NCBI GenBank assembly: GCA_030673085.1
Contig: DAOVFE010000008.1
Coordinates: forward strand, 1 to 16,456
Origin: Anaerolineales bacterium
Lineage (GTDB): Bacteria > Chloroflexota > Anaerolineae > Anaerolineales > E44-bin32
Length of the DNA stretch: 16,456 bases
Direction of reading: 5' to 3'
A model generated the notes under the pieces. That model was not told where the DNA came from and did no database searches. It was given only the letters and a program-made list of their open reading frames with translations. Made by a program: the position numbers and the translations under genes. Below, in pieces: positions 8,441 through 14,932 of this stretch. The stretch's first letter is position 1. Every line of letters starts with the position of its first letter.

Positions 8441-8486
8441 TAGTTTATACTCATACTAACTACGGCTTTCCCTTCTCCTTTCAGTC

Positions 8487-8571
8487 GCTCGGAATGACAC
8501 GTTGGTGCAGCTATCATTCCGAGTTGTATTAAGACAACGTGTGCGTCGGTGTCATTCCGAGCCGTATTTAG
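8487..8571. repeat. TCATTCCGAG repeat: perfect 14-bp inverted pair plus a direct copy
   Basis: GCTCGGAATGACAC (8487-8500) is the exact reverse complement of GTGTCATTCCGAGC (8549-8562). A third copy starts at 8514. The 20-mers at 8514-8533 and 8552-8571 match at 17 of 20 positions and lie 38 bp apart. The motif resembles the GTCATTCCGAG...GAGGAATC intergenic repeats I know from several bacterial genomes, including Dehalococcoidia-type ones. A degenerate non-coding element is the best reading. Confidence 0.75.
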
Positions 8572-8573
8572 GC

Positions 8574-8692
8574 GAGGAATCCCTATGATCCTCTATAGAA
8601 TGGCCTTTCGCTGGCGGGAATAATCCCCTCCTTATGACGATACTTTTCCAAAGAGCAGGTTATTTCAAACCGCTACATTATCGGGATTCCTC
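8574..8692. repeat. 10-bp inverted repeat GAGGAATCCC / GGGATTCCTC
   Basis: GAGGAATCCC at 8574-8583 is the exact reverse complement of GGGATTCCTC at 8683-8692, with 99 bp between. It directly follows the TCATTCCGAG copy, the usual order in such palindromic elements. The two inverted pairs may be parts of one MITE-like unit. Confidence 0.65.
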
Positions 8693-8720
8693 TCTTCGTT
8701 ATCGCACATTTGGTCTTTTT

Positions 8721-8750
8721 TTGTACAATCACACATACAATTCTTATGAA
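8721..8750 (+). promoter_or_regulatory. Weak candidate promoter for the ctpA operon
   Basis: TTGTAC (8721-8726), an 18-bp spacer and TATGAA (8745-8750) precede the S41 protease gene by about 55 bp. Both boxes are imperfect, and TACAAT sequences at 8724 and 8736 are alternatives without a -35. Confidence 0.35.
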
Positions 8751-8804
8751 AATATGGTATCAATTATCTTGTAAAGGCATTTAAGCCAAATGGAGGTTTA
8801 AACA

Positions 8805-10070
8805 ATGTCGTCCCGGGCTCTGAAGATTACACTTGGTGTCATACTAGCATTAGTTTTAATCTGCGGCATCTTTTCTGCTGGTATTTTCGTTGGCGCCATA
8901 TTGCCGCAATTCCAATCAACGCTAGTCAACCGCTGGCCACTGCTCGATCAATTTCCCGATACACTACCGCAACCAACTTCTACTAACGAGGCCGAAGCGG
9001 GGGATCTGGATGCGCTGTTTAGACCATTTTGGGAAGCTTGGGATATCGTTCACGATCAGTATGTCGATCAACCGGTAGACAACACATTGCTAATGCACGG
9101 CGCTATCCAGGGAATGCTCAATTCATTGGGCGATCGTAATACATCCTATATGGATCCTGATCAATATCAACAGGCCAGTATTGATCTCGACGGCTCTTAT
9201 GAAGGAATCGGCGCCTATGTGGACACTGAAGGCGAATACCTCACAATCATTGCACCGATGCCCGATTCTCCAGCCGAAAAAGCAGGGCTTAAACCAGGAG
9301 ATCAGGTTATTGCAATTGATGGCGAGGATATGACTGGTATCGATGGCAGCTTGGTTATTCGCCGTGTTCTAGGCCCAGATGGCACCAAAGTAACGCTAAC
9401 TATCCTTCGAGAAAACGAACCGGCGCCGTTTGATGTCGAAGTTATTCGGGCCAAAATAACCATCCCCTGCGTCGAGTATGAGATGCTGGACAACGATATC
9501 GGTTATCTCCGCCTTTACGACTTTGGAGAGAGGGCTACAAAAGACACAGAAGAAGCCCTTCGGGATTTAATGAAAGATAATCCTAGGGGCTTAATCTTTG
9601 ATCTTCGAGGAAATGCCGGGGGATACTTAACCACTGCGGTCGATATTGCCTCAGAATTTATCGACGAGGGTCTGATTCTGACCGAGCGATTTGGCGACGG
9701 CACCGAGCATACATATAACGCCGCTAAAGGTGGACTTTCGGTGGAGATTCCACTCGTCGTTCTTATCAATGGCGGTTCCGCTTCAGCATCCGAAATTGTC
9801 GCCGGCGCGATTCAGGATCACAACCGCGGAACTCTAATAGGAGAGACTTCTTTTGGGAAAGGCTCTGTCCAGAATTGGATCCCGCTCTCTGAGGATAACG
9901 GTGCAGTGCGGGTTACGGTCGCTCGTTGGTATACTCCCAATGATCGCCAGATCCATGAGATCGGACTTGAGCCAGACGTGCCCGTAGAGCTAACAGAAGA
10001 GGACTTCTTAGATGGTCTGGATCCCCAGCTCGATAGAGCGATTGAGATTCTAACCGACACGGATGATTGA
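8805..10070 (+). CDS. ctpA: Carboxyl-terminal processing serine protease (peptidase S41, PDZ domain)
   Basis: The protein has 421 aa. A single N-terminal membrane anchor (about 8-32) places the enzyme outside the membrane; no lipobox is present. A helical stretch (about 65-125) precedes a PDZ domain (about 132-215) with the YEGIGAYV carboxylate-binding segment. The protease core follows, with LIFDLRGNAGG (263-273). The catalytic nucleophile is Ser327 in NGGSASASE and the general-base Lys352 lies in SFGKGSVQ. The 25-residue separation matches the Ser/Lys dyad of Prc/CtpA enzymes, which cleave envelope proteins bound through their C-termini. GGAGG at 8792-8796 supports the start. The next gene, another membrane-associated peptidase, begins 31 bp after the stop, so the two form a likely operon. 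Confidence 0.95.
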   Translation: MSSRALKITLGVILALVLICGIFSAGIFVGAILPQFQSTLVNRWPLLDQFPDTLPQPTSTNEAEAGDLDALFRPFWEAWDIVHDQYVDQPVDNTLLMHGAIQGMLNSLGDRNTSYMDPDQYQQASIDLDGSYEGIGAYVDTEGEYLTIIAPMPDSPAEKAGLKPGDQVIAIDGEDMTGIDGSLVIRRVLGPDGTKVTLTILRENEPAPFDVEVIRAKITIPCVEYEMLDNDIGYLRLYDFGERATKDTEEALRDLMKDNPRGLIFDLRGNAGGYLTTAVDIASEFIDEGLILTERFGDGTEHTYNAAKGGLSVEIPLVVLINGGSASASEIVAGAIQDHNRGTLIGETSFGKGSVQNWIPLSEDNGAVRVTVARWYTPNDRQIHEIGLEPDVPVELTEEDFLDGLDPQLDRAIEILTDTDD

Positions 10071-10101
10071 AATTTCTAAAAGAGGATAGGGAGAATTACA
10101 G

Positions 10102-10806
10102 ATGTTTTTCTACTCTTTTAATTACTGGCTTTTCATGCTGCCCGCATTGTTGCTGACCTTGATTGCCCAATTCTTGGTCAACTCGGCTTATCGTAAGTGG
10201 TCCCGAAGGGAAAACAGCCACGGCATTACTGGACTAGATGCCGCTCGCCGAATATTGAGTTATGCCGATTTGCAGGATGTCTCGATAGAGCCCTCCTCCG
10301 GAAGGCTCAGCGATCATTATGATCCGCGCACTAAAACCTTGCATTTATCCCCAGACATTGCGCGCGGCCAATCCGTAGCCTCAATGGCAATTGCCGCCCA
10401 TGAGATTGGCCATGCAATGCAGGATCAGGCTAACGATTTTTCGCTCCGCTTCCGCTCTGCCTTAGTCCCGGCCGTTAACATCGGCTCATACTTGGGATGG
10501 ATCCTTATCATTGTCGGGCTGTTGTTGGGTGGGATTCTAGGTACAAACCTCGCTTGGCTTGGCGTTGGCGCTTTCAGTTTGGGGCTGCTATTTGCTTTGG
10601 TAACTCTTCCACTTGAGTTCAATGCCTCGGCACGGGGACATCGTTTGCTGATTGATACCGGCTTGATCAGCACCAAAGAGGATGATCGAGGAGTTAAAAG
10701 TGTTCTAAATGCTGCCGCGCTGACCTATGTAGCAGCATTGGCCACTGCGGCATTGCAGCTTCTTTACTATATAAGCCTCGTTACCGGAAGCAGCCGGCGT
10801 CGATAA
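10102..10806 (+). CDS. Membrane zinc metallopeptidase, YugP-type
   Basis: The protein has 234 aa. An N-terminal membrane helix (about 8-28) leads to a short soluble part with the zinc-binding motif AAHEIGHAMQD (His100, Glu101, His104). Two closely spaced helices follow (about 128-148 and 150-170). Glu172 in LPLEFNASARG is the probable third zinc ligand, and a last helix lies at about 205-227 before a basic tail (SRRR). This layout matches the neutral zinc metallopeptidase family typified by Bacillus YugP, whose substrates are poorly known; it resembles HtpX-like quality-control proteases. AGGGAG (10088-10093) supports the ATG. It lies 31 bp after the S41 protease gene on the same strand, so the pair may process or clear envelope proteins together (inference). 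Confidence 0.92.
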   Translation: MFFYSFNYWLFMLPALLLTLIAQFLVNSAYRKWSRRENSHGITGLDAARRILSYADLQDVSIEPSSGRLSDHYDPRTKTLHLSPDIARGQSVASMAIAAHEIGHAMQDQANDFSLRFRSALVPAVNIGSYLGWILIIVGLLLGGILGTNLAWLGVGAFSLGLLFALVTLPLEFNASARGHRLLIDTGLISTKEDDRGVKSVLNAAALTYVAALATAALQLLYYISLVTGSSRRR

Positions 10807-10981
10807 TAGCTACTTAAGCTCCTTTCAGCTAAGATCTCTGCCCTGCAAGGACAGATTCTTGGCCTACGGCATCCTGGCAACATTCTCCTAGGTACTCTTC
10901 AGCAGCATATCCATTTTCTACTCCTCCTCGCGGCCTATGGCCTCATTTCAGCTTAGAGTCCCGCAAATATGGGGCTTTACT

Positions 10982-11010
10982 TTGACACCTATATACTGCA
11001 CTGCTACAAT
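10982..11010 (+). promoter_or_regulatory. Near-consensus promoter of the NIL-mgtE unit
   Basis: TTGACA (10982-10987), a 17-bp spacer and TACAAT (11005-11010) preceded by TGC form an extended -10 promoter. Transcription should begin near 11017, which rules out translation from the upstream ATG at 10969. The leader of about 57 nt is too short for an M-box magnesium riboswitch. Confidence 0.8.
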
Positions 11011-11023
11011 CCAAAGCCTGAAT

Positions 11024-11043
11024 GGGCCATTCACGATCGGCCC
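11024..11043 (+). promoter_or_regulatory. Short hairpin in the NIL-mgtE leader
   Basis: GGGCC and GGCCC (11024-11028 and 11039-11043) form a perfect 5-bp GC stem with a 10-nt loop, just after the predicted transcription start and followed by TTTATTTAT. It could be a weak attenuator, an mRNA-stabilising 5' hairpin, or a DNA operator just downstream of the promoter. The stem is short for a terminator. Confidence 0.4.
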
Positions 11044-11061
11044 TTTATTTATCACACTGCA

Positions 11062-11065
11062 GGAG
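11062..11065 (+). promoter_or_regulatory. Ribosome binding site deciding the NIL gene start
   Basis: GGAG lies 8 nt before ATG 11074. The longer in-frame start at 10969 has no such site and lies upstream of the promoter. Confidence 0.7.
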
Positions 11066-11073
11066 ACGCTTTT

Positions 11074-11301
11074 ATGTCCTCGCGAAAAGTGCGACTTAGC
11101 TACCCGCCATCTATAATAGATAAACCCATTATCAACCAGGTCATACGTCGCTACGACATCACAATAAACATCCTCCAAGCTCATGTTTCCCCCGACGAAG
11201 GTTTGCTGGATATTGATATTAACGGAGATGATGAAACCATCGAGCAGGCAATATCCTGGCTAAAACGGCAAGGCATTGAAATTCAGCCGATCGCCTTATA
11301 A
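11074..11301 (+). CDS. Small stand-alone NIL-domain protein
   Basis: The protein has 75 aa from ATG 11074. The frame stays open back to 10969, but that part holds the promoter and would not be transcribed. The whole protein is one ferredoxin-like fold of NIL type: a first strand (KVRLSYPP), a helix (PIINQVIRRYDITINIL), two strands (QAHVSPDEGLLDIDING), a helix (DETIEQAISWLKRQG) and a last strand (IEIQPIAL). NIL domains are best known as the C-terminal methionine-sensing part of the MetN ABC ATPase and also occur alone or with ferredoxins. Here it stands alone, 19 bp before mgtE, so it is probably co-translated with the magnesium channel. A ligand-sensing or accessory role is possible but unproven. 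Confidence 0.85.
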   Translation: MSSRKVRLSYPPSIIDKPIINQVIRRYDITINILQAHVSPDEGLLDIDINGDDETIEQAISWLKRQGIEIQPIAL

Positions 11302-11320
11302 ATTAATATGGTAAAGCACT

Positions 11321-12664
11321 ATGAAAATCAATCAAATCGATCGCACACTCAATAGAATTCGGGATGCATTGGAAGCAGGGAAAGTAGATGAAGCGATTAA
11401 ATTCCTTGATCGCCTGTATCCGCCTGACCTGGCAGACGCCTTCTCCGATCTTGACGATGAAGATCAGGCCGTCCTATTGCCTCAGCTCGATATTTCAACT
11501 ACAGCTGATCTACTGGAAGAACTCGATGATGAAGAGGCAGCTGATGTAGCCGGTGCTCTGCCGACCGATCGTCTCGCGGATGTGCTGGATGAAATGGAAC
11601 CAGATGAGGCTGCCGACGTCTTAGGCGACTTGCCGCCCAAGCGAACAGCCGAAGCTCTGGCCGAAATGGAAGATATCGAAGAGGTCCTCCCCCTCCTTAA
11701 ACACGCCGACGAGACCGCCGGCGGATTGATGACTACATCTTTCATTGCTCTCACTCCCAAGACTGCAGCCTCTGAAGCGATCGGTTTGCTCAGAAAAGTC
11801 AAACCAGAATCCGAGATTCCCTATTATCTCTATGTTGAAGACGATAATGGCAGACTCATCGGAATTGTCGGATTAAGAGAACTGGTTCTAGCGGATCCTG
11901 ATGACCGAATATTATCTATTATGGATACCGAAGTTTTCTATGGCACTATCTCAATGGATCAGGAGGATGCTGCCCGGATGATGGCGCGCTATGACCTGGC
12001 TGCGCTTCCTATAGTCGATGATCAAGGCGTCCTTCAAGGCGTGATTACTCACGACGACTTAGTCGACATTATCGATGATGAGGCTACTGAGGATATCTAC
12101 CGTCTGGCTAATGTTAGCGACGCCGACCTTACAATCAACAGTCCAGTGACGATTCAAATAAAACGGCGTTTACCCTGGCTTTATCTGAACACCCTTACTG
12201 CGCTTTTCGCCGCCTGGGTAATCTCGCATTTTGAAGCACTATATGCTCAAATGGCTTTACTAGCAGTTTTCCAATCCGTTGTAACTGGTATGGGCGGCAA
12301 CGCAGCTCAGCAGAGCCTGGCTATGATTGTTCGCGCCATCGCGCTGCATGATATTTCTCCCCACAACATACCGCGCACCGTAATCAATCAGGCGATTACC
12401 GGCCTACTTCAGGGCGTTGCCGTCGGCGTCTTCGTTGGTTTAGGCGTTTACCTATGGGCGCATGATATCCTCCTAGCCCTGATCCTATGCACAGCCTTGA
12501 TCGGCAATATGTTTGTGGCTGTAATAATAGGCACTCTCATTCCATTGGCCCTCAAAGTGCTAAAGCTTGATCCTGCCCTGGCCTCTACCGTCCTTGTCAC
12601 TGCCATCACAGATAGCTTTGGTTTCTTCCTATTCCTAGGTCTGGCTTCGATTTTCTTACATTAG
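11321..12664 (+). CDS. mgtE: Magnesium transporter MgtE
   Basis: The protein has 447 aa. The acidic N-terminal superhelical MgtE_N domain (about 25-130) contains repeated DEEAADV/PDEAADV helices. Two CBS domains follow (about 135-195 and 200-258), then a linker helix and five membrane helices (about 285-447) with the hallmark GMGGNAAQQ (323-331). The pore Asp431 lies in TDSFGFFLF. By family this is a dimeric Mg2+ channel: cytosolic Mg2+ bound between the N and CBS domains closes the pore, so gating is post-translational. The ATG has only a poor ribosome site and lies 19 bp after the NIL gene stop, suggesting translational coupling. A small hairpin (CGGAA/TTCCG, 12665-12678) follows the stop but lacks a T-run. 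Confidence 0.97.
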   Translation: MKINQIDRTLNRIRDALEAGKVDEAIKFLDRLYPPDLADAFSDLDDEDQAVLLPQLDISTTADLLEELDDEEAADVAGALPTDRLADVLDEMEPDEAADVLGDLPPKRTAEALAEMEDIEEVLPLLKHADETAGGLMTTSFIALTPKTAASEAIGLLRKVKPESEIPYYLYVEDDNGRLIGIVGLRELVLADPDDRILSIMDTEVFYGTISMDQEDAARMMARYDLAALPIVDDQGVLQGVITHDDLVDIIDDEATEDIYRLANVSDADLTINSPVTIQIKRRLPWLYLNTLTALFAAWVISHFEALYAQMALLAVFQSVVTGMGGNAAQQSLAMIVRAIALHDISPHNIPRTVINQAITGLLQGVAVGVFVGLGVYLWAHDILLALILCTALIGNMFVAVIIGTLIPLALKVLKLDPALASTVLVTAITDSFGFFLFLGLASIFLH

Positions 12665-12833
12665 CGGAACCGATTCCGGAGTCGATCACTTGTATATACC
12701 CTGTAAAAAATGAGAGTGTTTCTGGCACTAACGAATCCCTTAAACAACTTGAAGAAGTCTTTACGCGATTTGGATCGATCCATCAAAACAATGCGGATAA
12801 TTTCTACAGCCGCCAGATAACGGGCATATACCG

Positions 12834-12862
12834 TTGAACTATATATAAAGGAACCCCATAAT
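12834..12862 (+). promoter_or_regulatory. Candidate distal promoter for the methyltransferase gene
   Basis: TTGAAC (12834-12839), a 17-bp spacer and CATAAT (12857-12862) match consensus at 4 of 6 and 5 of 6. The start would lie near 12869, leaving about 197 nt of leader. Confidence 0.45.
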
Positions 12863-12924
12863 CAAGATGGCATCGCTTTTGGCCTACCGCAGTTTCTATT
12901 TCATCTCCCGCACACTACGCTTCC

Positions 12925-12952
12925 TTGTAGATGGCTCTTAGTTGGGTACAAT
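12925..12952 (+). promoter_or_regulatory. Candidate proximal promoter for the methyltransferase gene
   Basis: TTGTAG (12925-12930), a 16-bp spacer and TACAAT (12947-12952). The start would lie near 12959, about 107 nt before ATG 13066. The -35 is weak. Confidence 0.45.
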
Positions 12953-13065
12953 CGTCATTCATACAAACCATTACATGTAAGCGATCTTCATAGCCCGGCT
13001 TCCTTGGATCGTAACATTCGCCGTATGCTTTTCATCAATGCCTTTGATAAATCTTCTTTTCCAGG

Positions 13066-13821
13066 ATGACCGAGATCGTGAATCCCTCCAATGAAATCCG
13101 CCCAACTAATGCATTTCCTAGCCAGCCCATTTCCAAACCCTCCCGCGTGCCGCGCGCCTTTTTGCGCTTTTTCTTTTACCACCTCTACACAGACCTCGCC
13201 TGGGCTTATGATCTAGTGGCCTGGATCACTTCGGCAGGACAGTGGCGCACATGGCAACAGGCAGCCTTGGATACTCTTCCCAATGGCCGATTGCTGGAGA
13301 TCGGTCATGGGCCTGGGCACTTGCTCAAACAGCTATCAGAAGATAGGAAAAGCGTGTTCGGACTTGATCCTTCAAGTCAGATGAACCACCTGGCCGCAAG
13401 GCGGCTGAAGATCTATCGACAATCAGCTAATCTTATGCGTGCGAGGGCTCAAGCGTTGCCTCTTCCAAGCGAATCCTTCAACGCTATTATCGCCACTTTC
13501 CCAGATGAATATATCCTTCTTCCACTAACATTCACCGAGATTTGGCGGGTCCTGTGCGATAATGGGCGATTCGTCGCGGTGCTGGGCGTGGCAAAGATCA
13601 CCGGCCAGAATTCGATCCGGCAGCCATTGACCCATTTCTTCGATCGCTTCAGCGATTGGCTCTATCGAGTCACCGGGCAATCCGTCGGTATAAATCCCGA
13701 AATTTTCGAATCCTGGATTCATTCCCTCACTCGCCGGGGATTCAACGCTCGTGTCGAGTACGTTCGTCAGGATCGGGCCGTGGTAGTACGACTCGTTGCC
13801 GATAAGATTCACAGATACTAA
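13066..13821 (+). CDS. Class I SAM-dependent methyltransferase, substrate unknown
   Basis: The protein has 251 aa. A proline-rich, probably disordered N-terminus (1-30) is followed by an aromatic helix (FFFYHLYTDLAWAYDLVAW, about 35-54), common in UbiE/COQ5-like enzymes. The Rossmann core has motif I LLEIGHGPGH (76-85) and an acidic residue ending the second strand (Asp101 in VFGLDPS). An ARAQALPLPSESFNAIIATFPDEYI segment spans the motif II/III region. It belongs to the Methyltransf_11-type families acting on small molecules or lipids; the substrate cannot be told. The ATG has no convincing Shine-Dalgarno (CCAGG directly abuts it), and GTG at 13078 is an alternative, so the first residues are uncertain. 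A second methyltransferase gene follows after 57 bp, with its own promoter. Confidence 0.88.
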   Translation: MTEIVNPSNEIRPTNAFPSQPISKPSRVPRAFLRFFFYHLYTDLAWAYDLVAWITSAGQWRTWQQAALDTLPNGRLLEIGHGPGHLLKQLSEDRKSVFGLDPSSQMNHLAARRLKIYRQSANLMRARAQALPLPSESFNAIIATFPDEYILLPLTFTEIWRVLCDNGRFVAVLGVAKITGQNSIRQPLTHFFDRFSDWLYRVTGQSVGINPEIFESWIHSLTRRGFNARVEYVRQDRAVVVRLVADKIHRY

Positions 13822-13825
13822 GGGA

Positions 13826-13854
13826 TTGCCCCCATTTGTTCGCGCACGTACAAT
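13826..13854 (+). promoter_or_regulatory. Promoter for trmI
   Basis: TTGCCC (13826-13831), a 17-bp spacer and TACAAT (13849-13854) lie in the gap before the tRNA methyltransferase gene. Transcription would start near 13861, giving a leader of about 18 nt that carries the AGGAG ribosome site. Confidence 0.6.
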
Positions 13855-13867
13855 TATGGGTGCGTTT

Positions 13868-13872
13868 AGGAG
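13868..13872 (+). promoter_or_regulatory. Ribosome binding site deciding the trmI TTG start
   Basis: AGGAG lies 6 nt before TTG at 13879, supporting an unusual TTG initiation codon. Confidence 0.75.
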
Positions 13873-13878
13873 ATTCAA

Positions 13879-14655
13879 TTGGACATATCGCAACCCGGTG
13901 ATCTAGTTGTATTAATTAACCCTAGCCAAAGATGCCACATCTTCCGCCTTCAGCCGGATGGCGAAATGCAGACGCATCGAGGCGTTGTGAAACACAATGA
14001 TTTGATCAACCGACCATTCGGCACATTGGTTAAGACCCATCTAGGATACGAATTCTCCTTCTATAAACCCACGTTACGAGACATCCTTTTACACACGCGA
14101 CGACAGTCGCAAATCATCTTCCCAAAAGATATTGGATACATTTTACTTCGCCTTTCAGCCGGACCCGGCGCGCGTATTCTCGAGGCTGGAACTGGATCGG
14201 GCGCATTAACTACAGCTCTCGCCTGGGCAGTAGGCGATCATGGACACATTTTCTCCTATGATCGTCGCGCCGATATGCAAGAATTGGCCAGACTCAACCT
14301 GCATCAGGTTGATCTTGAAGATCGGGTCACTTTCCGTCTGCAAGATATTTCTGAAGGTTTTATCGACGCCGACCTCCAGGCCGTGTTTCTCGATGTCCAT
14401 GATCCCCACCATTACTTGAAACATGTACGAAATGCATTGCAGAATGGCGGATCATTTGGCGCCATTCTACCAACCACCGGGCAGGTCTCAGCTCTGCTAG
14501 AAGCGCTAGAATTGCATCATTTTAGCCATCCCGATGTTTGTGAAATCTTACTTCGTTTCTATAAACCTGTTCCCGATCGCCTTAGGCCAACGGATCGCAT
14601 GGTTGCACATACTGGCTACCTGGTATTTGCACGCATGCTTCTTGAAACATCTTAA
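13879..14655 (+). CDS. trmI: tRNA (adenine-N1)-methyltransferase TrmI (m1A58), TTG start
   Basis: The protein has 258 aa. An N-terminal beta-rich domain (about 1-70) precedes the family signature QIIFPKDIGYIL (78-89). The Rossmann methyltransferase core has motif I ILEAGTGSGALT (100-111), Asp128 ending strand 2 (YDRR) and the LDVHDPHHYL active-site loop (171-180). By family it forms a tetramer and methylates A58 in the T-loop of tRNA, stabilising the fold. The active-site loop usually reads LDxPxPW; here His replaces both the Pro and the Trp positions, while the acidic residues Asp172 and Asp175 remain. The TTG start is supported by AGGAG 6 nt upstream, and a promoter-like sequence lies just ahead. 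It follows the other methyltransferase by 57 bp, probably as an independent unit. Confidence 0.92.
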   Translation: MDISQPGDLVVLINPSQRCHIFRLQPDGEMQTHRGVVKHNDLINRPFGTLVKTHLGYEFSFYKPTLRDILLHTRRQSQIIFPKDIGYILLRLSAGPGARILEAGTGSGALTTALAWAVGDHGHIFSYDRRADMQELARLNLHQVDLEDRVTFRLQDISEGFIDADLQAVFLDVHDPHHYLKHVRNALQNGGSFGAILPTTGQVSALLEALELHHFSHPDVCEILLRFYKPVPDRLRPTDRMVAHTGYLVFARMLLETS

Positions 14656-14667
14656 GTAGATGCAATT

Positions 14668-14791
14668 GTGAAGAACCCTGCGCCAGACTACGAATCTTCA
14701 CGCCTTCGCGAAGGAAAAGGCTCTCGTGGAAGCTCACGCCCCCTTCACAAAGGCAATAGGCTTCATTTATGAAGGAGACGGGCTTCGCCTT
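14668..14791. repeat. Cluster of short palindromes built on CTTC/GAAG
   Basis: In the 277-bp gap after trmI lie GTGAAGA...TCTTCAC (14668-14674/14695-14701), the perfect 12-bp palindrome CCTTCGCGAAGG (14703-14714), CTTCAT-TT-ATGAAG (14761-14774) and a TGAAGG...CCTTCA pair (about 14770-14791). No T-run follows, so a standard terminator is unlikely. It may be a structured RNA, a palindromic repeat element or decayed mobile DNA. Confidence 0.5.
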
Positions 14792-14922
14792 CAAGTGAGC
14801 GGTAGCAAGCGATGGGCAATTTGGGATATTGTGGCCTTTTCCCATTAAAAACAAGGATTTTACTTCGATGCAACCTGGGGATTAGGCTATTGCGGTAAGA
14901 TTAAGCAAAGTTAAGTATCTAT

Positions 14923-14927
14923 GGAGG
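14923..14927 (+). promoter_or_regulatory. Ribosome binding site deciding the zinc-ribbon gene start
   Basis: GGAGG lies 5 nt before ATG 14933. The upstream in-frame ATG at 14921 overlaps this site and has none of its own. Confidence 0.8.
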
Positions 14928-14932
14928 TTGAG

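Larger units (their letters stand above)
8441..8804. other. 364-bp intergenic region with degenerate repeat copies
   Basis: No credible gene lies here. It holds an inverted/direct array of a TCATTCCGAG-type repeat (8487-8571), a GAGGAATCCC/GGGATTCCTC inverted pair (8574-8692), and an AT-rich stretch (8700-8790) with the likely ctpA promoter and the GGAGG ribosome site at 8792-8796. Confidence 0.8.
12665..13065. other. 401-bp intergenic region with tandem promoter candidates
   Basis: I see no supported gene. A 36-codon frame at 12710-12820 has no ribosome site. The stretch holds a weak hairpin right after mgtE (12665-12678), an AT-rich patch (12840-12850), and two sigma70-like promoters pointing at the methyltransferase gene. 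Confidence 0.7.

Noticed and set aside
8441..8804. CRISPR array from the repeated TCATTCCGAG motif
   Set aside because: There are only three short, unequal copies in mixed orientation, without regular spacers. An interspersed palindromic element fits better.
10969..11073. N-terminal extension of the NIL gene to ATG 10969
   Set aside because: The segment contains the TTGACA-N17-TACAAT promoter, so its first part would not be transcribed. The NIL fold is complete from ATG 11074, which has a GGAG site.
10807..11073. M-box magnesium riboswitch upstream of mgtE
   Set aside because: The predicted leader is only about 57 nt, and I see none of the conserved M-box segments in it or in the upstream spacer.
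11482..11802. Ser-rich minus-strand frame of 106 codons inside mgtE
   Set aside because: It is the antisense shadow of the acidic helical repeats in MgtE_N; its low complexity comes from GAT/GAA-rich codons on the coding strand.
12665..12678. Rho-independent terminator for mgtE
   Set aside because: The CGGAA-CCGA-TTCCG stem is only 5 bp and has no following T-run.
12710..12820. 36-codon frame after mgtE on the plus strand
   Set aside because: It has no ribosome site, no recognisable product and no promoter at a fitting distance.
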